Positions 10,896-23,406 of a stretch of 64,000 nucleotides of DNA are shown one piece after another. The translations under genes were made by a program, and so were the position numbers. The stretch lies in the NCBI RefSeq assembly GCF_002095435.2, contig NZ_MJEJ02000043.1, forward strand, positions 64,084 to 128,083. The letters are read 5' to 3'. Numbering within the stretch: position 1 is the first letter of the stretch; every line of letters starts with the position of its first letter. The notes below the pieces were generated by a model. That model had not been told where the DNA came from. It saw nothing but the letters and a program-made list of their open reading frames with translations, and made no database searches. Source of the DNA: Williamsia sp. 1138. GTDB lineage: Bacteria > Actinomycetota > Actinomycetes > Mycobacteriales > Mycobacteriaceae.

Positions 10896-11806
10896 GCGAA
10901 ACCCAGGCCGGCGCGGAGCGCGCGGTCACCGGACGGCCAGAGGTGTTGTTGGTCACCGGACTGTCCGGGGCGGGGAGCAGCACCGTGGCGAACCTGCTCG
11001 AGGACGCCGGGTGGTACGTGGCCGACAACGTCCCGCACACCCTCATCGGTTCGATGGTCGATGTGGCCCGCAAAGAGAATTCGACGATCTCCCGGTTGGC
11101 TCTGGTGATGCGTATCCAGGGCAACTCCTACGCCGCCGCCCTCGATGAGCTGCGGACAGAACTCGACGCGGCGGGCATTCACCCCAGGGTGGTGTTCATC
11201 GAGGCCTCGGAGCAGGTCCTGGTACAGCGGTTCGAGCAGGTGCGTCGGCGTCATCCGTTGCAGGGCAACGGGACTCTGATCTCGGCGATCGCTGCCGAGA
11301 GGACTATGCTCGCAACGGTCAAGGAGCGCGCCGACCTCGTTGTCGACACCTCCGGGCTCTCGGTTCAGCGGTTACGGGTGATCATCGAGGGTGCCTACGC
11401 CAATGCCTCCGTTGCCGACGTGTCGGTCGTGGTGGAGTCGTTCGGTTTCAAGTATGGACTCCCGATCGATGCGGACATGGTGGCCGACGTCCGGTTCCTG
11501 CCCAATCCGTACTGGATCGCGGAACTGCGGGACCACGACGGTCTCGAGGAACCGGTGCGGGACTATGTGCTCGGACAAGAGGGGGCGGGGGAGTTCCTCG
11601 ACAAGTACGAGCAGATTCTCCGGCTGGTCGGTGCCGGGTACCGGCGGGAGGGCAAGCGCTACATGACAGTGGCCATCGGCTGTACCGGTGGCAAGCACCG
11701 CAGTGTCGCGATGAGTGAGGAGCTGGCGGCGAGGCTCTCGCGCACCGGTCCCGACTCGGACGCGTTCTCGGTGCGTGTGGCCCATCGTGATCTGGGGCGC
11801 GAATGA
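10892..11806 (+). CDS. rapZ: RNase adapter / nucleotide-binding protein RapZ
   Basis: 304 aa, family length. N-terminal P-loop [18 protein letters not shown] and C-terminal domain with [16 protein letters not shown] and RDLG. In E. coli RapZ controls the sRNA GlmZ; in actinobacteria the role is not established but it is always linked with yvcK and whiA, as here. GTG start overlaps the uvrC stop (GTGA); its own stop overlaps yvcK (ATGA). Confidence 0.94.
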   Translation: MSETQAGAERAVTGRPEVLLVTGLSGAGSSTVANLLEDAGWYVADNVPHTLIGSMVDVARKENSTISRLALVMRIQGNSYAAALDELRTELDAAGIHPRVVFIEASEQVLVQRFEQVRRRHPLQGNGTLISAIAAERTMLATVKERADLVVDTSGLSVQRLRVIIEGAYANASVADVSVVVESFGFKYGLPIDADMVADVRFLPNPYWIAELRDHDGLEEPVRDYVLGQEGAGEFLDKYEQILRLVGAGYRREGKRYMTVAIGCTGGKHRSVAMSEELAARLSRTGPDSDAFSVRVAHRDLGRE

Positions 11807-12870
11807 GTGGCACCGGTCCATCGATCGTTGCCCTCGGAGGTGGACACGGTCTCTACGCGACCCTGACCGCGATGCGTCTTCTGAGCGATGACGTCACAGC
11901 GGTCGTCACCGTCGCCGACGACGGCGGCTCGTCCGGGCGCCTGCGAGCGGAGTTGGGCATCCTTCCACCCGGTGATCTGCGGATGGCGGTGGCAGCGCTG
12001 CTGTCGGCCACCGATCCGGGTCCGGAGAGGTCGGCGACCGGTCCTGGTTCTCGACCTCCGCAAGAGTGGGCGACGTTGCTGCAGCACCGTTTCGGGGGCC
12101 AGGGTGCGCTCGCGGGGCATCCCGTGGGCAATCTGTTGTTGGCGGGGCTGACCGAGGTCACCGGCGATGCTGTCGAGGCACTCGAGATGATCACCGCGCT
12201 GTTCGGGGTGCGGGGACGCGTCCTGCCGATGTCCGCGACGGCGTTGACGATCGAGGCGGACGTCTCGGGGCTCGAAGCAGATCCGCGGATCAGCAGACCC
12301 ATCCGTGGGCAGGTCGCGGTTGCGACGACCCCGGGAAAGGTGCGTCGCGTTCGCCTGTCACCGGATGATCCGCCCGCGTGCGCGCAGGCCGTCGACGCGA
12401 TCGACAACGCCGACGTGGTGGTGCTCGGCCCGGGCTCGTGGTTCTCGAGTGTGATCCCGCACGTGCTCGTCCCGGAGCAACTCGCGGCCCTCAAACGCAC
12501 CAGGGCCCGCAAGATCCTCATCGTCAATCTGGCTCCCGAACCTGGTGAGACAGCCGGGTTTTCGGTAGAGCGACATCTCCATGTGCTCTTCGCCCACGCT
12601 GACGATTTCCGGGTGGACCACGTCATCGTCGACTCGGGTTCGGTTCCCGTCGGACGTGAACGCGAGCACGTCGAACGGGCTGCTGCCCAGTTCGGGGCGA
12701 CCCTGCACGACGGCGAGCTCGCAGTACCCGGGACGCACACCCACGACCCGGGAAGGGTCGCTGCCCTGATCGGGAGGCTGTGCGATAGTGAAGCCTCACG
12801 TTACCGATCGACAGTCGGGCAATCTGCATCTGAAACATCCAATGAAAGGGACGACGTCGAGTGGCGATGA
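11803..12870 (+). CDS. yvcK: Gluconeogenesis factor YvcK/CofD-like protein
   Basis: 355 aa, Rossmann-like fold with the glycine-rich [16 protein letters not shown] and [13 protein letters not shown] near the N-terminus. In Bacillus and mycobacteria family members bind UDP-sugars and are needed for growth on gluconeogenic carbon and for cell shape. Lies between rapZ and whiA, overlapping both, in the conserved three-gene block. Confidence 0.92.
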   Translation: MSGTGPSIVALGGGHGLYATLTAMRLLSDDVTAVVTVADDGGSSGRLRAELGILPPGDLRMAVAALLSATDPGPERSATGPGSRPPQEWATLLQHRFGGQGALAGHPVGNLLLAGLTEVTGDAVEALEMITALFGVRGRVLPMSATALTIEADVSGLEADPRISRPIRGQVAVATTPGKVRRVRLSPDDPPACAQAVDAIDNADVVVLGPGSWFSSVIPHVLVPEQLAALKRTRARKILIVNLAPEPGETAGFSVERHLHVLFAHADDFRVDHVIVDSGSVPVGREREHVERAAAQFGATLHDGELAVPGTHTHDPGRVAALIGRLCDSEASRYRSTVGQSASETSNERDDVEWR

Positions 12871-13844
12871 CATCCGCGGTCAAAGACGAACTGAGTCGTC
12901 TGGCGGTGACCCAGGTGAGCAGTCGCAAGGCAGAGGTGTCGGCGTTGCTCCGGTTCGCGGGTGGGCTGCACATCGTCGCCGGCCGGGTCGTGGTCGAAGC
13001 CGAGGTCGACCTCGGTAACGTCGCCCGCCGGCTGCGTCGGGAGATTTTCGAACTGTACGGCTACAACTCCGAGGTGCACGTGCTCAGTGCCGGCGGCATC
13101 CGCAAGAGCGCGCGGTACATCGTCCGTGTCACCAAGGACGGCGAAGCGCTGGCGCGGCAGACGGGTCTGCTCGACATGCGTGGTCGTCCCGTACGCGGCT
13201 TACCCGCGCAGGTCGTCGGCGGCAGCGTCGGTGACGCCGAGGCCGCCTGGCGGGGCGCGTTTCTTGCGCACGGGTCGCTGACAGAGCCCGGACGGTCCTC
13301 GGCGCTCGAGGTCAGCTGCCCCGGCCCGGAGGCTGCGTTGGCCCTGGTCGGCGCAGCCCGGCGGCTCGGGGTCACGGCAAAAGCTCGTGAGGTCCGCGGC
13401 GCGGACCGGGTGGTCATCCGCGACGGTGAGGCCATCGGCGCCTTGCTCACCCGGATGGGCGCCCAGGACACGAGGCTCACCTGGGAAGAGCGCCGCATGC
13501 GCCGCGAAGTCCGGGCCACGGCGAATCGGCTGGCGAACTTCGACGACGCCAACCTGCGCCGGTCTGCCCGAGCCGCGGTCGCAGCGGCCGCACGAGTCGA
13601 ACGCGCGCTGGAGATCCTGGGCGACCAGGTCCCGGACCACCTGATCACGGCGGGCCAGTTGCGGATCACACACCGGCAGGCCTCTCTGGAGGAACTCGGC
13701 CAACTCGCCGATCCGCCGATGACCAAAGACGCTGTCGCCGGGCGAATCCGCCGGTTGCTCTCGATGGCCGACAAGAAGGCGCGAACCGACGGCATTCCTG
13801 ACACGGAATCGGCGGTCACCGCCGACCTGCTCGACGACGACTGA
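12861..13844 (+). CDS. whiA: Sporulation-type transcription regulator WhiA
   Basis: 327 aa. N-terminal degenerate LAGLIDADG-homing-endonuclease fold ([43 protein letters not shown]) and C-terminal helix-turn-helix ([20 protein letters not shown]). In Streptomyces WhiA works with WhiB in the switch to sporulation septation; in non-sporulating relatives it affects cell division. GTG 12861 overlaps the yvcK end by 10 bp; ATG 12867 ([12 protein letters not shown]) is an equally good start. Confidence 0.95.
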   Translation: MAMTSAVKDELSRLAVTQVSSRKAEVSALLRFAGGLHIVAGRVVVEAEVDLGNVARRLRREIFELYGYNSEVHVLSAGGIRKSARYIVRVTKDGEALARQTGLLDMRGRPVRGLPAQVVGGSVGDAEAAWRGAFLAHGSLTEPGRSSALEVSCPGPEAALALVGAARRLGVTAKAREVRGADRVVIRDGEAIGALLTRMGAQDTRLTWEERRMRREVRATANRLANFDDANLRRSARAAVAAAARVERALEILGDQVPDHLITAGQLRITHRQASLEELGQLADPPMTKDAVAGRIRRLLSMADKKARTDGIPDTESAVTADLLDDD

Positions 13845-13937
13845 CGCCCTTGGGCGTTGCCGACCCCCGGCTCGGCTCCCCATCGACGGGTGACATCCAA
13901 CCCACGGAGTCGGACCGGGCGTGCCTGGTCCGAGGCC

Positions 13938-15029
<1,092 letters not shown>

Positions 15030-15084
15030 CACAACCAGTTCGAGTAGACCCTGACCCTTCGAGCGCCGGGAGACGACGCGCCTG

Positions 15085-16302
15085 ATGACCACCTCGGTAC
15101 CCACCCTCGCTGATCTGCTCGCGACCGGAGTGGAAGGACGGACCGTCTTGGTTCGATCCGACCTCAACGTTCCGCTGGACGGCTCCACCATCACCGACGC
15201 CGGGCGCATCCTGGCCTCGGTGCCCACCATCAAGACGCTGTCCGATGCGGGCGCGAAGGTCATCGTGACCGCGCATCTGGGACGTCCGAAAGGCGCTCCG
15301 GATCCGGCGTTCTCGCTGGCCCCGGTCGCGGAGCGGCTCGGCGTCGAGCTGGGCCGCAACGTCCAGCTGGCCACCGACGTGGTGGGCGGTGATGCCCTTG
15401 CACGCTCGGAGGGCCTGACGGACGGCGACGTGATGATGGTGGAGAACGTGCGGTTCGATCCGCGCGAGACCTCCAAGGATGCGGCCGAGCGCGAGAAGCT
15501 CGCCAAGGCGCTGGTGGAACTGACCGGCGACGAAGGCGCGTTCGTCTCGGATGGGTTCGGGGTGGTCCACCGCGAGCAGGCGTCGGTGTACGACGTGGCA
15601 AAGCTGTTGCCGCACTACGCCGGTGGCCTGGTCGCGGCCGAGGTCGAGGTTCTCGCAAAGCTCACCACGGATACGGCCCGCCCGTACGCGGTGGTACTCG
15701 GTGGTTCCAAGGTCTCCGACAAGATCGGTGTCATCGAGGCGCTGGCGCCGAAGGTCGACACGCTGGTCATCGGCGGCGGGATGGCGTTCACGTTCCTGGC
15801 GGCCAACGGTCTGTCGGTGGGTTCGTCGCTGCTGCAGGAAGATCAGATCGAGACCTGCAAGTCTCTGCTGGAGCGGTTCGGCGACGTCATCCACCTCCCG
15901 ATCGATGTGGTGGTGGCCGACAAGTTCGCCGCGGATGCCGAGGCGAAGGTCGTGTCGTCTGCCGAGATCCCCGACGGCTGGATGGGTCTCGACATCGGGC
16001 CCGAAGCGGTCAAGCGATTCGCGGCGGTGCTCGGCGAGGCGAAGACCGTGTTCTGGAACGGTCCGGCAGGCGTCTTCGAGTTCGAGAAGTTCGCTGCCGG
16101 TACGAAGGGCCTGGCCGAAGCGATCATCGGCGCCACCAAGGGTGGCGCGTTCTCGGTGGTCGGCGGCGGCGACAGTGCCGCGGCCGTACGCACACTGGGT
16201 CTTCCCGAGGATGGTTTCTCTCACATCTCCACCGGTGGCGGAGCCTCTCTCGAGTACCTCGAGGGCAAAGAACTTCCCGGACTGAAGGTATTGGAGAGCT
16301 GA
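15085..16302 (+). CDS. pgk: Phosphoglycerate kinase
   Basis: Transfers phosphate from 1,3-bisphosphoglycerate to ADP. 405 aa, full length. Signature [10 protein letters not shown] near residue 25, [22 protein letters not shown] in the N-domain; nucleotide-binding [27 protein letters not shown] and [11 protein letters not shown] in the C-domain. 55 bp after gap and one base before tpiA. Confidence 0.98.
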   Translation: MTTSVPTLADLLATGVEGRTVLVRSDLNVPLDGSTITDAGRILASVPTIKTLSDAGAKVIVTAHLGRPKGAPDPAFSLAPVAERLGVELGRNVQLATDVVGGDALARSEGLTDGDVMMVENVRFDPRETSKDAAEREKLAKALVELTGDEGAFVSDGFGVVHREQASVYDVAKLLPHYAGGLVAAEVEVLAKLTTDTARPYAVVLGGSKVSDKIGVIEALAPKVDTLVIGGGMAFTFLAANGLSVGSSLLQEDQIETCKSLLERFGDVIHLPIDVVVADKFAADAEAKVVSSAEIPDGWMGLDIGPEAVKRFAAVLGEAKTVFWNGPAGVFEFEKFAAGTKGLAEAIIGATKGGAFSVVGGGDSAAAVRTLGLPEDGFSHISTGGGASLEYLEGKELPGLKVLES

Positions 16303-16303
16303 G

Positions 16304-17092
<789 letters not shown>

Positions 17093-17101
17093 CCCCCGAA
17101 T

Positions 17102-17152
17102 TGGGGCCTTTTGGCGAACGTGACCTGCGGGTTTGCTCGCCAAAAGGCCCCA
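17102..17152. terminator. Large intergenic palindrome after tpiA (family member A)
   Basis: Perfect 16-bp inverted repeat TGGGGCCTTTTGGCGA / TCGCCAAAAGGCCCCA around the 19-nt centre ACGTGACCTGCGGGTTTGC. No U tract follows, consistent with the U-less terminators common in actinobacteria. The inner 29 bases closely match the palindrome at 50715-50767, including the GACCTGCGG centre. Confidence 0.75.
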
Positions 17153-17226
17153 TTTCCGGGCGCGGGCGTCGGCCGGTACAGTGGTAGATCGGCCGTTCGA
17201 ACAAAACTTCTGATAGGAAACGACAC

Positions 17227-17460
17227 GTGAAGCTTGCCCTGGACATCGGACTCGTGGTCACCAGCGTGTTGCTGATCGTCCTGGTGCTGCTTCACCGCGG
17301 TAAGGGCGGCGGCTTGTCGTCGCTGTTCGGCGGCGGCGTGCAGTCCAGTCTGTCCGGTTCGAGTGTCGTCGAGCGCAACCTCGACCGGCTGACCGTCTTC
17401 GTCGGCGTGATCTGGACCATCTTCATCCTCGGTATCGGCCTGGACATCAAGCTCTCGTAA
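17227..17460 (+). CDS. secG: Preprotein translocase subunit SecG
   Basis: 77 aa membrane subunit of the SecYEG channel. Two hydrophobic helices (about residues 3-21 and 53-72) flank the conserved GKGGGLSSLFGGG loop. GTG start. The codirectional order tpiA, secG, ppc is the usual one for corynebacteria and relatives. Confidence 0.93.
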   Translation: MKLALDIGLVVTSVLLIVLVLLHRGKGGGLSSLFGGGVQSSLSGSSVVERNLDRLTVFVGVIWTIFILGIGLDIKLS

Positions 17461-17523
17461 CACCTTCGGTCAACGTCGATTGTCGAGATGCGCCGGCCCC
17501 GCGCTGGCGTAGATACTGAGCGG

Positions 17524-20328
17524 GTGACTGACAAGCGCCCCGCTGTGCCCCGCCCGGAAGCCGGTAGCACCGACAGACAACTGACCGAACCGCTACGCGA
17601 GGACATTCGCCTGTTGGGCGGCATTCTCGGACAGATAGTCCGCAAGCATGCCGGCGAGGACACCTTCGAACTCGTCGAGAAGGCCAGGGTCGAGTCCTTC
17701 CGGATCCGCCGTTCCGAGATCGATCGCACCGAACTCGAGACGCTGTTCCGCGACATCGACATCTCCGAGGCCATCTCGGTGATCCGGGCTTTCAGCCATT
17801 TCGCCTTGCTCGCCAACCTCGCCGAGGACATCCACCGAGAACGGCGACGGGCGATCCACGTCCGCGCAGGAGACCCGCCGCAGGACTCCACGCTCGCAGC
17901 GACATACTCGAAGCTCGCGGCCGCGGGCTTGCGTGACGACCAGGTCGGCGCCGCACTCTCCGACGCCACCGTCGTCCCGGTGATCACCGCACATCCCACC
18001 GAGACCCGGCGCCGAACGGTGTTCGAGGTGCAGCGCCGGATCACCGATCTGATGCGCTTCGCCGGGCGAACAGAGCTGACGCCAGCCGAGCGCGAGGAGG
18101 TCGACAGAGCCCTGAACAGGCAGGTGCTCACGCTGTGGGAAACCGCACTGATCCGTCTCGAGCGTCTCCAGATCCAGGACGAGATCGAGGTGGGACTCCG
18201 GTACTACGACGCGGGGTTCTTCGAGGTGATCCCACGCGTCAATGCCGAGCTCCGCGCCTGGCTTCAGGAGCACTACCCGGCTGCCGGCATCGCCGACGAT
18301 CCCATGCTGCGGATGGGGTCATGGATCGGCGGAGACCGAGATGGCAACCCGTTTGTGACCGGTGAGATCGTCGGGATGGCAACTCGGCGAGCCGCGGAAA
18401 CCGCGGTCTCGCATCACCTCGCCGAACTTGCGACATTGGCTCAAGAGCTCAGTTTGACGTCTCGACTCACCGAGGTCGGCGACGAGGTGTTCGCGCTCGG
18501 CGGTGTGAAGCGCGGCGAGACCGAGGCCGACGAACCGTACCGGCAAGCCCTACGCGCCATCCGGGCGCGGCTGGCGGCAACCGCCGGCGGATTGTTCGGG
18601 GATCGATTTGTCGCCGTCAACGACGGCGGTTACCCGAAAGACGGCGCGTCGACCTACGCCGACGCCACCGAGTTTCTCGCCGATCTCGATGTCATCGATG
18701 AGTCCTTGCGCTCGAACGGGGACGACGAACTCGCCGACGACCGGCTGCTGACCCTCCGGGAAGCGGTGCGGGCGTTCGGATTCCACCTCTCCGGCTTGGA
18801 CATGCGACAGAACTCCGAGACCCACGAAGAGGTGGTCGCGGAGTTGCTCGCCTGGGCGGGCGTCCACTCGGACTATCTGTCCCTGCCGGAGGCCGAGCGA
18901 GTGGAGTTGCTCACCGCCGAATTGAGTAGCAGGCGTCCCCTGACCGGGCCGGGGGCCGACCTCTCCGACCTCGCGCACAAGGAGCTCGACATCGTCAGGG
19001 CGGCGGCGTCGGCGGTCGCAGCGTACGGGCCTCAGGCGGTCCCCAACTACATCATCAGCATGTGCACCTCCGTGAGCGATTTGTTCGAGGCCATGGTGCT
19101 GCTGAAGGAGGCAGGCCTGTTCGATCCGGGGTCGGCGGACATCGCACCGAGTTCGTCGGTGCGCGTGGTTCCTTTGTTCGAGACCATCGAGGATCTGCAG
19201 CAGGGCGCCGCCACGCTGCTCGCTGCACTCGACATTCCGCTGTACCGCTCGCTCATCGACGCCCAGGAGGGGATCCAGGAGATCATGCTCGGGTATTCCG
19301 ACTCCAACAAGGACGGCGGATACCTGGCGGCGAACTGGGCGCTGTACAGGGCCGAGTTGGATCTCGTCGAAGCCGCGAAGAAGGCCGGCATCCGGCTGCG
19401 ACTGTTCCACGGTCGCGGCGGAACGGTCGGCCGCGGCGGTGGCCCGAGTTACGACGCGATCCTGGCACAGCCTCCGGGCGCTGTTCAGGGTTCGCTGCGG
19501 ATCACCGAGCAGGGCGAGGTGATCGCGGCGAAGTATGCCGAACCGGTGGTCGCACGGCGGAACCTGGAAACCCTCCTCGCGGCGACCATCGAGTCGTCGT
19601 TGCTCGACACGGAGGGGCTCGGTGCCGAGGCCGAGGCGGCCTATGCTGTGCTCGACGAACTGGCCGCACTCGCGCGTGCTGCCTACAGCGAACTGGTGCA
19701 CGACACGCCGGGATTCGTCGAGTACTTCGTGAACTCGACCCCGTTGTCGGAGATCGGCTCACTCAACATCGGCAGCCGCCCCGCTTCTCGTAAACAGACA
19801 GAGAAGATCTCGGATCTGCGGGCGATACCGTGGGTCTTGTCCTGGTCGCAGGCCCGGGTCATGTTGCCCGGCTGGTACGGCACCGGTGCGGCCTTCGAGC
19901 AATGGGTCGGCGGCGACGACGACCGGCTCGCCACCTTGACCGACTATTACAACCGGTGGCCGTTCTTCCGCACGGTCATGTCCAACATGGCGCAGGTGAT
20001 GGCGAAGTCCGACCTCGGCCTCGCCGAGCGGTATTCGCGTCTGGTTCCGGATGAGGCGTTGCGCGAGAAGGTTTTCGGGATGATCACCGCCGAGCACGAT
20101 CGCACGACCTCGATGTACTTCAAGATCACGGGCACCGACGATCTCCTCGCCGACAATGCCGCGCTCAAGCGGTCGGTGTTCAACCGCTTCCCGTATCTCG
20201 AGCCGTTGAATCACCTGCAGGTCGAGTTGCTACGCCGCTACCGCGGTGGGGACGACTCGGATCTGGTGCGCCGCGGTATCCAGCTCACCATGAACGGACT
20301 CGCAACGGCACTTCGCAACAGCGGGTAG
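17524..20328 (+). CDS. ppc: Phosphoenolpyruvate carboxylase
   Basis: Anaplerotic carboxylation of PEP to oxaloacetate. 934 aa, within the family range. Motifs: [16 protein letters not shown] with the catalytic His, [32 protein letters not shown], the mobile loop [20 protein letters not shown], and the C-terminus [15 protein letters not shown] 17524 is chosen because an upstream in-frame ATG (17488) adds only an unconserved extension. Confidence 0.97.
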   Translation: MTDKRPAVPRPEAGSTDRQLTEPLREDIRLLGGILGQIVRKHAGEDTFELVEKARVESFRIRRSEIDRTELETLFRDIDISEAISVIRAFSHFALLANLAEDIHRERRRAIHVRAGDPPQDSTLAATYSKLAAAGLRDDQVGAALSDATVVPVITAHPTETRRRTVFEVQRRITDLMRFAGRTELTPAEREEVDRALNRQVLTLWETALIRLERLQIQDEIEVGLRYYDAGFFEVIPRVNAELRAWLQEHYPAAGIADDPMLRMGSWIGGDRDGNPFVTGEIVGMATRRAAETAVSHHLAELATLAQELSLTSRLTEVGDEVFALGGVKRGETEADEPYRQALRAIRARLAATAGGLFGDRFVAVNDGGYPKDGASTYADATEFLADLDVIDESLRSNGDDELADDRLLTLREAVRAFGFHLSGLDMRQNSETHEEVVAELLAWAGVHSDYLSLPEAERVELLTAELSSRRPLTGPGADLSDLAHKELDIVRAAASAVAAYGPQAVPNYIISMCTSVSDLFEAMVLLKEAGLFDPGSADIAPSSSVRVVPLFETIEDLQQGAATLLAALDIPLYRSLIDAQEGIQEIMLGYSDSNKDGGYLAANWALYRAELDLVEAAKKAGIRLRLFHGRGGTVGRGGGPSYDAILAQPPGAVQGSLRITEQGEVIAAKYAEPVVARRNLETLLAATIESSLLDTEGLGAEAEAAYAVLDELAALARAAYSELVHDTPGFVEYFVNSTPLSEIGSLNIGSRPASRKQTEKISDLRAIPWVLSWSQARVMLPGWYGTGAAFEQWVGGDDDRLATLTDYYNRWPFFRTVMSNMAQVMAKSDLGLAERYSRLVPDEALREKVFGMITAEHDRTTSMYFKITGTDDLLADNAALKRSVFNRFPYLEPLNHLQVELLRRYRGGDDSDLVRRGIQLTMNGLATALRNSG

Positions 20329-20424
20329 TCGTGCGGGGATGGCAACCGAGCCGTAATGGGGTATGTTCGAGTCGTGCGAGACGGTTCTCCGTTTTCGTCT
20401 CACTGGAACCGAACAGGAGTCTGG

Positions 20425-21696
20425 GTGTCCACACCAACGCCGATTCGACGGCAACTCGAACCACAGTTCCCCGAGGCCGTCCGGTACGCAGACGCGGTGA
20501 ACAGCAGAGCGGTCGCGCGCGCACGTCGGGTGACGAAGCGACTGACGGGCAAGGACCTTTTTCCGGCGGAGGAGCACATCCGTACATTTGCCGCGGAGAT
20601 GTTCACCACGGACCCGGTGGCAGAACGATTCGTGGATGAGGTCTACGGCGAACTCGGCGGCGAGGCGGCCCGCGCACTACTCGACAAGGCGTTGACCGAG
20701 GGGCTCGACTCGATCGAGGACCCGCCGCCCGCGATGGTGGCGCTCTTCGAAGAGTTCGAGACCGTTCCCGAGTGGGTCGATCCGGCACAGATAGCCGAAG
20801 GTGAGGCCATCTGGAGGCGCTGGGGGACATCGTTGTTCAGCGTGGCGGGCGGGATCACCCTCGAGATGTACACCGAGGCAGCGGTCGCCACCCCGCTGTC
20901 GCTCGCAGGTGGATACGCCGGAGACAACGCGCTGCGGCGGTTCTTGGAGACCGCCCGCTTCTGGATCGATGTGTCCGAGCCCGATGCTCTCCTGACACCG
21001 GGGTCAGCCGGTCGTGCCACCGCCATGCGGGTTCGGGTCATGCACGTCTGGGTCCGCCGCACGGTCGCCGAACATCCTGAATGGGACTCCGCACGTTGGG
21101 GTCTGCCAATCAGCCAGTCATACCAGCTGCTGACCCTGCTCGGCGGAAGCGTGGTGCCTGCGATGGCGCTGTGGATGGTCGGGGTCCAGACGTCGCCTCG
21201 CGAGATCCGGGTCTTGCTGCACTACCAGCGTTATCTCGGACATCTACTCGGGGTCCGAACGCAGTGGTATCCGGAGTCGATCGCCGATTCGTTGCGACTG
21301 CTGGCGTTGGTCAACACCACCCGCAGCTACGATTCGGGACCGCACGGCGCCGAGCTGATCGAGTCATTTCCTGCGGCCTTCGCCCCGCGGGACGGCCACA
21401 CGGGTCTGCGCCGGATCCGTGAATTCTACAATTCGCGGATATACGCGGCGTATTCGGCGCTGTTCATGATGCCGTGGACGAGAAGCAAGTACGACATGCC
21501 CAGCCCTTTTCCGGCGATTGTGTGGATCGTGCTGCGGCTGCCGCTGATGACGATCGTCGAGACCGCACGTCGGGTGTGCCCACCGATCTCACGTGTGCAC
21601 GAACGAGTCATGCGGCGGCATCGCGAGAACTGGCATGCCGCGCAGATGGAAGGCCGCGAGGCGACGTTCGACACTGGTCGCGGGCTACGCCGCTGA
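20425..21696 (+). CDS. MpaB/latex-clearing-type oxygenase domain protein (DUF2236)
   Basis: 423 aa, no signal peptide or strong membrane segment. The core WRRWGTSLFSVAGGITLEMY ... RATAMRVRVMHVWVRRTV ... RYLGHLLGVRTQWYPESI matches the DUF2236 oxygenase family, in which a b-type heme or non-heme iron protein cleaves isoprenoid or other lipid chains; the His in VRVMHVWVRR is the usual conserved ligand region. The physiological substrate is unknown. GTG 20425 is chosen for AGGAG at 20415-20419; the ATG at 20356 would add 23 residues and lacks a ribosome binding site. Convergent with pgl, 8 bp apart. Confidence 0.75.
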   Translation: MSTPTPIRRQLEPQFPEAVRYADAVNSRAVARARRVTKRLTGKDLFPAEEHIRTFAAEMFTTDPVAERFVDEVYGELGGEAARALLDKALTEGLDSIEDPPPAMVALFEEFETVPEWVDPAQIAEGEAIWRRWGTSLFSVAGGITLEMYTEAAVATPLSLAGGYAGDNALRRFLETARFWIDVSEPDALLTPGSAGRATAMRVRVMHVWVRRTVAEHPEWDSARWGLPISQSYQLLTLLGGSVVPAMALWMVGVQTSPREIRVLLHYQRYLGHLLGVRTQWYPESIADSLRLLALVNTTRSYDSGPHGAELIESFPAAFAPRDGHTGLRRIREFYNSRIYAAYSALFMMPWTRSKYDMPSPFPAIVWIVLRLPLMTIVETARRVCPPISRVHERVMRRHRENWHAAQMEGREATFDTGRGLRR

Positions 21697-21704
21697 CGCA
21701 GGGG

Positions 21705-22448
21705 TCAGGGCAGATTCGACGCGGCCGCCGGATCGACAAACCACACGGTGGCCTCGGTTCCGTGTGCGCCCGCACAGGGCCAGTCCATGAAGTCGGCACC
21801 GGCCACGCCTGCGGCGACGGCTTCGGCCTTTTCCGCACCCGACACCAAGAACCAGACCTCACGTGAACGTGCAATGGCAGGCAGGGTGAGGGTGATCCGC
21901 TTCGGCGGCGGTTTCGGCGAGTTCGTCACCGCCACCACCGAGGCCTGACTCTCACCGGTCGCGTCCGAATGCGGGAACAGCGAGTTGATGTGACCTTCGC
22001 CGCCCATACCGAGCAGGTGCAGGTCGAACTGGGGAACACTCTCGCCGTCGCCTGCCCGGGCAGCCAGGCGTTCGGCGTAATCGGCTGCGGCTGCGTCGAT
22101 GTCGTCACCGAACTCACCGTCAGAGGATGCCATCGCGAAGACTCGATCGACGTTCACCGGCACGTGATCGAGTAGCGCGGCCTGTGCCTGACCGGCGTTG
22201 CGCTCGGAGTCATCCGCCGCGACAAAACGCTCGTCGCCCCAGAAGATGTCCACCGCAGACCAGTCGATGTCGCCGGAGTCCTTTGCCAGGGCCTCGAGCA
22301 GGGCGATGCCATTGCTTCCGCCGGTCAGCACCACCGACGCGGTGCCGCGGGCCGCCTGAGCTGCTGTGATCGTGGCGATGAACCGCTCGGTCACCGCGTC
22401 GACCAGCGAATCCTTGTCGGCAGACCTAAAAATTTCCGGTGTTGTCAT
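21705..22448 (-). CDS. pgl: 6-phosphogluconolactonase
   Basis: Hydrolyses 6-phosphogluconolactone in the oxidative pentose phosphate pathway. 247 aa; VVLTGGSNGIALLEAL near residue 40, DIFWGDERFVAADDSERN, and LLGMGGEGHINSLFPH are the DevB/Pgl family motifs. Last gene of the tkt-tal-zwf-opcA-pgl operon; start overlaps the opcA stop by 4 bp. Confidence 0.96.
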   Translation of the reverse strand: MTTPEIFRSADKDSLVDAVTERFIATITAAQAARGTASVVLTGGSNGIALLEALAKDSGDIDWSAVDIFWGDERFVAADDSERNAGQAQAALLDHVPVNVDRVFAMASSDGEFGDDIDAAAADYAERLAARAGDGESVPQFDLHLLGMGGEGHINSLFPHSDATGESQASVVAVTNSPKPPPKRITLTLPAIARSREVWFLVSGAEKAEAVAAGVAGADFMDWPCAGAHGTEATVWFVDPAAASNLP

Positions 22449-23371
22449 GCGTGAACCCTGTCTTCGGCGCGAATGATGCCGGCCACCCCCTGCAGGGCGA
22501 GATGGTAGATCTCGTCGGGGTCGAGCCTGCGAAGTTCTTCTGCGAGAAGATTACTCAGCTCACGACCCGGAAGCGCAACCCGCCCGTCGGGTTTGCCCGG
22601 GATGGAGATGATGGCCTGGTTACTCATTCCGACGCACAGCACGAGCGGACCGGCCTCGCGCTCGACGGTCACCTTGAAGCTGCCGACAGATCGTGTCACC
22701 GGAACATCGAGGACCGAATGCAACCAGCCCGCGAGCAGGTCGACCGCGGGGGAGTCGGCCGGACCTTCGACCTCGGCTGCGGTGACCGGACTGTGCGGCG
22801 GTTGATCGAGCGCCGATGCCAACAGGGCACGCCATGCGGTGATTCGCGACCAGGCGATGTCGGAGTCGCCCGGGGCATACGTGGCCAGTCGTTGCTGCAA
22901 TTCCGCGGGGACATCGGTTGCGCGGCGGGCGTCGGTGATCCTTCGGGTACCCAGTCGACCGATCGGGTCTGCGGCCGGATTGTCTGGGCCACGCCCTGGC
23001 CACCAGGTCACCACCGGCGTGTCGGGCAGCATGAACGGGATGACGACGCTCTCGCCGTGATCAGCCATGTCGCCGTACAGGTGCAGGACCACGACCTCGG
23101 AGGCGCCGGCGTCGCCGCCGACCCGGATCTGGGCGTCGAGTCGCGACTGTGCGTTGCGATCGCCGCGCGCGACGACGATCACCCGGCACGGATGCTCGCG
23201 GCTGGCCTCGTTGGCAGCTTCGATGGCACCCTCGGTCGGCTCGCCCTCGTCGGTGCAGACGAGAAGGGTCAACACACGACCGGAGGTGAACGCGCCACCC
23301 GAATCGCGAATTTTGATGAGCTGCTTGCTGATTGCGGTGGTACTCGTATCTGGAAGTTCGACGATCATTAC
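22445..23371 (-). CDS. opcA: Glucose-6-phosphate dehydrogenase assembly protein OpcA
   Basis: 308 aa accessory protein needed for full activity of Zwf in actinobacteria and cyanobacteria; no catalytic motif of its own. Conserved LPDTPVVTWWPGRGP, RRITDARRA and SWSRITAWRALLASALDQ. The start MIVELPDTSTTAISK at 23371 matches the mycobacterial N-terminus and follows AAGGAG; an ATG 15 bp upstream lies in front of that ribosome binding site. Confidence 0.94.
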   Translation of the reverse strand, partial: VMIVELPDTSTTAISKQLIKIRDSGGAFTSGRVLTLLVCTDEGEPTEGAIEAANEASREHPCRVIVVARGDRNAQSRLDAQIRVGGDAGASEVVVLHLYGDMADHGESVVIPFMLPDTPVVTWWPGRGPDNPAADPIGRLGTRRITDARRATDVPAELQQRLATYAPGDSDIAWSRITAWRALLASALDQPPHSPVTAAEVEGPADSPAVDLLAGWLHSVLDVPVTRSVGSFKVTVEREAGPLVLCVGMSNQAIISIPGKPDGRVALPGRELSNLLAEELRRLDPDEIYHLALQGVAGIIRAEDRVHA

Positions 23372-23406
23372 CTGCTCCTTCGCCAAGCGGCGCGACTACC
23401 GGGAAA

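Noticed and set aside
20374-20403. Inverted repeat GTGCGAGACG ... CGTCTCAC between ppc and the MpaB-like gene
   Set aside because: Short and imperfect, no U tract and no known operator match; could be a weak terminator but is not strong enough to list as a feature.
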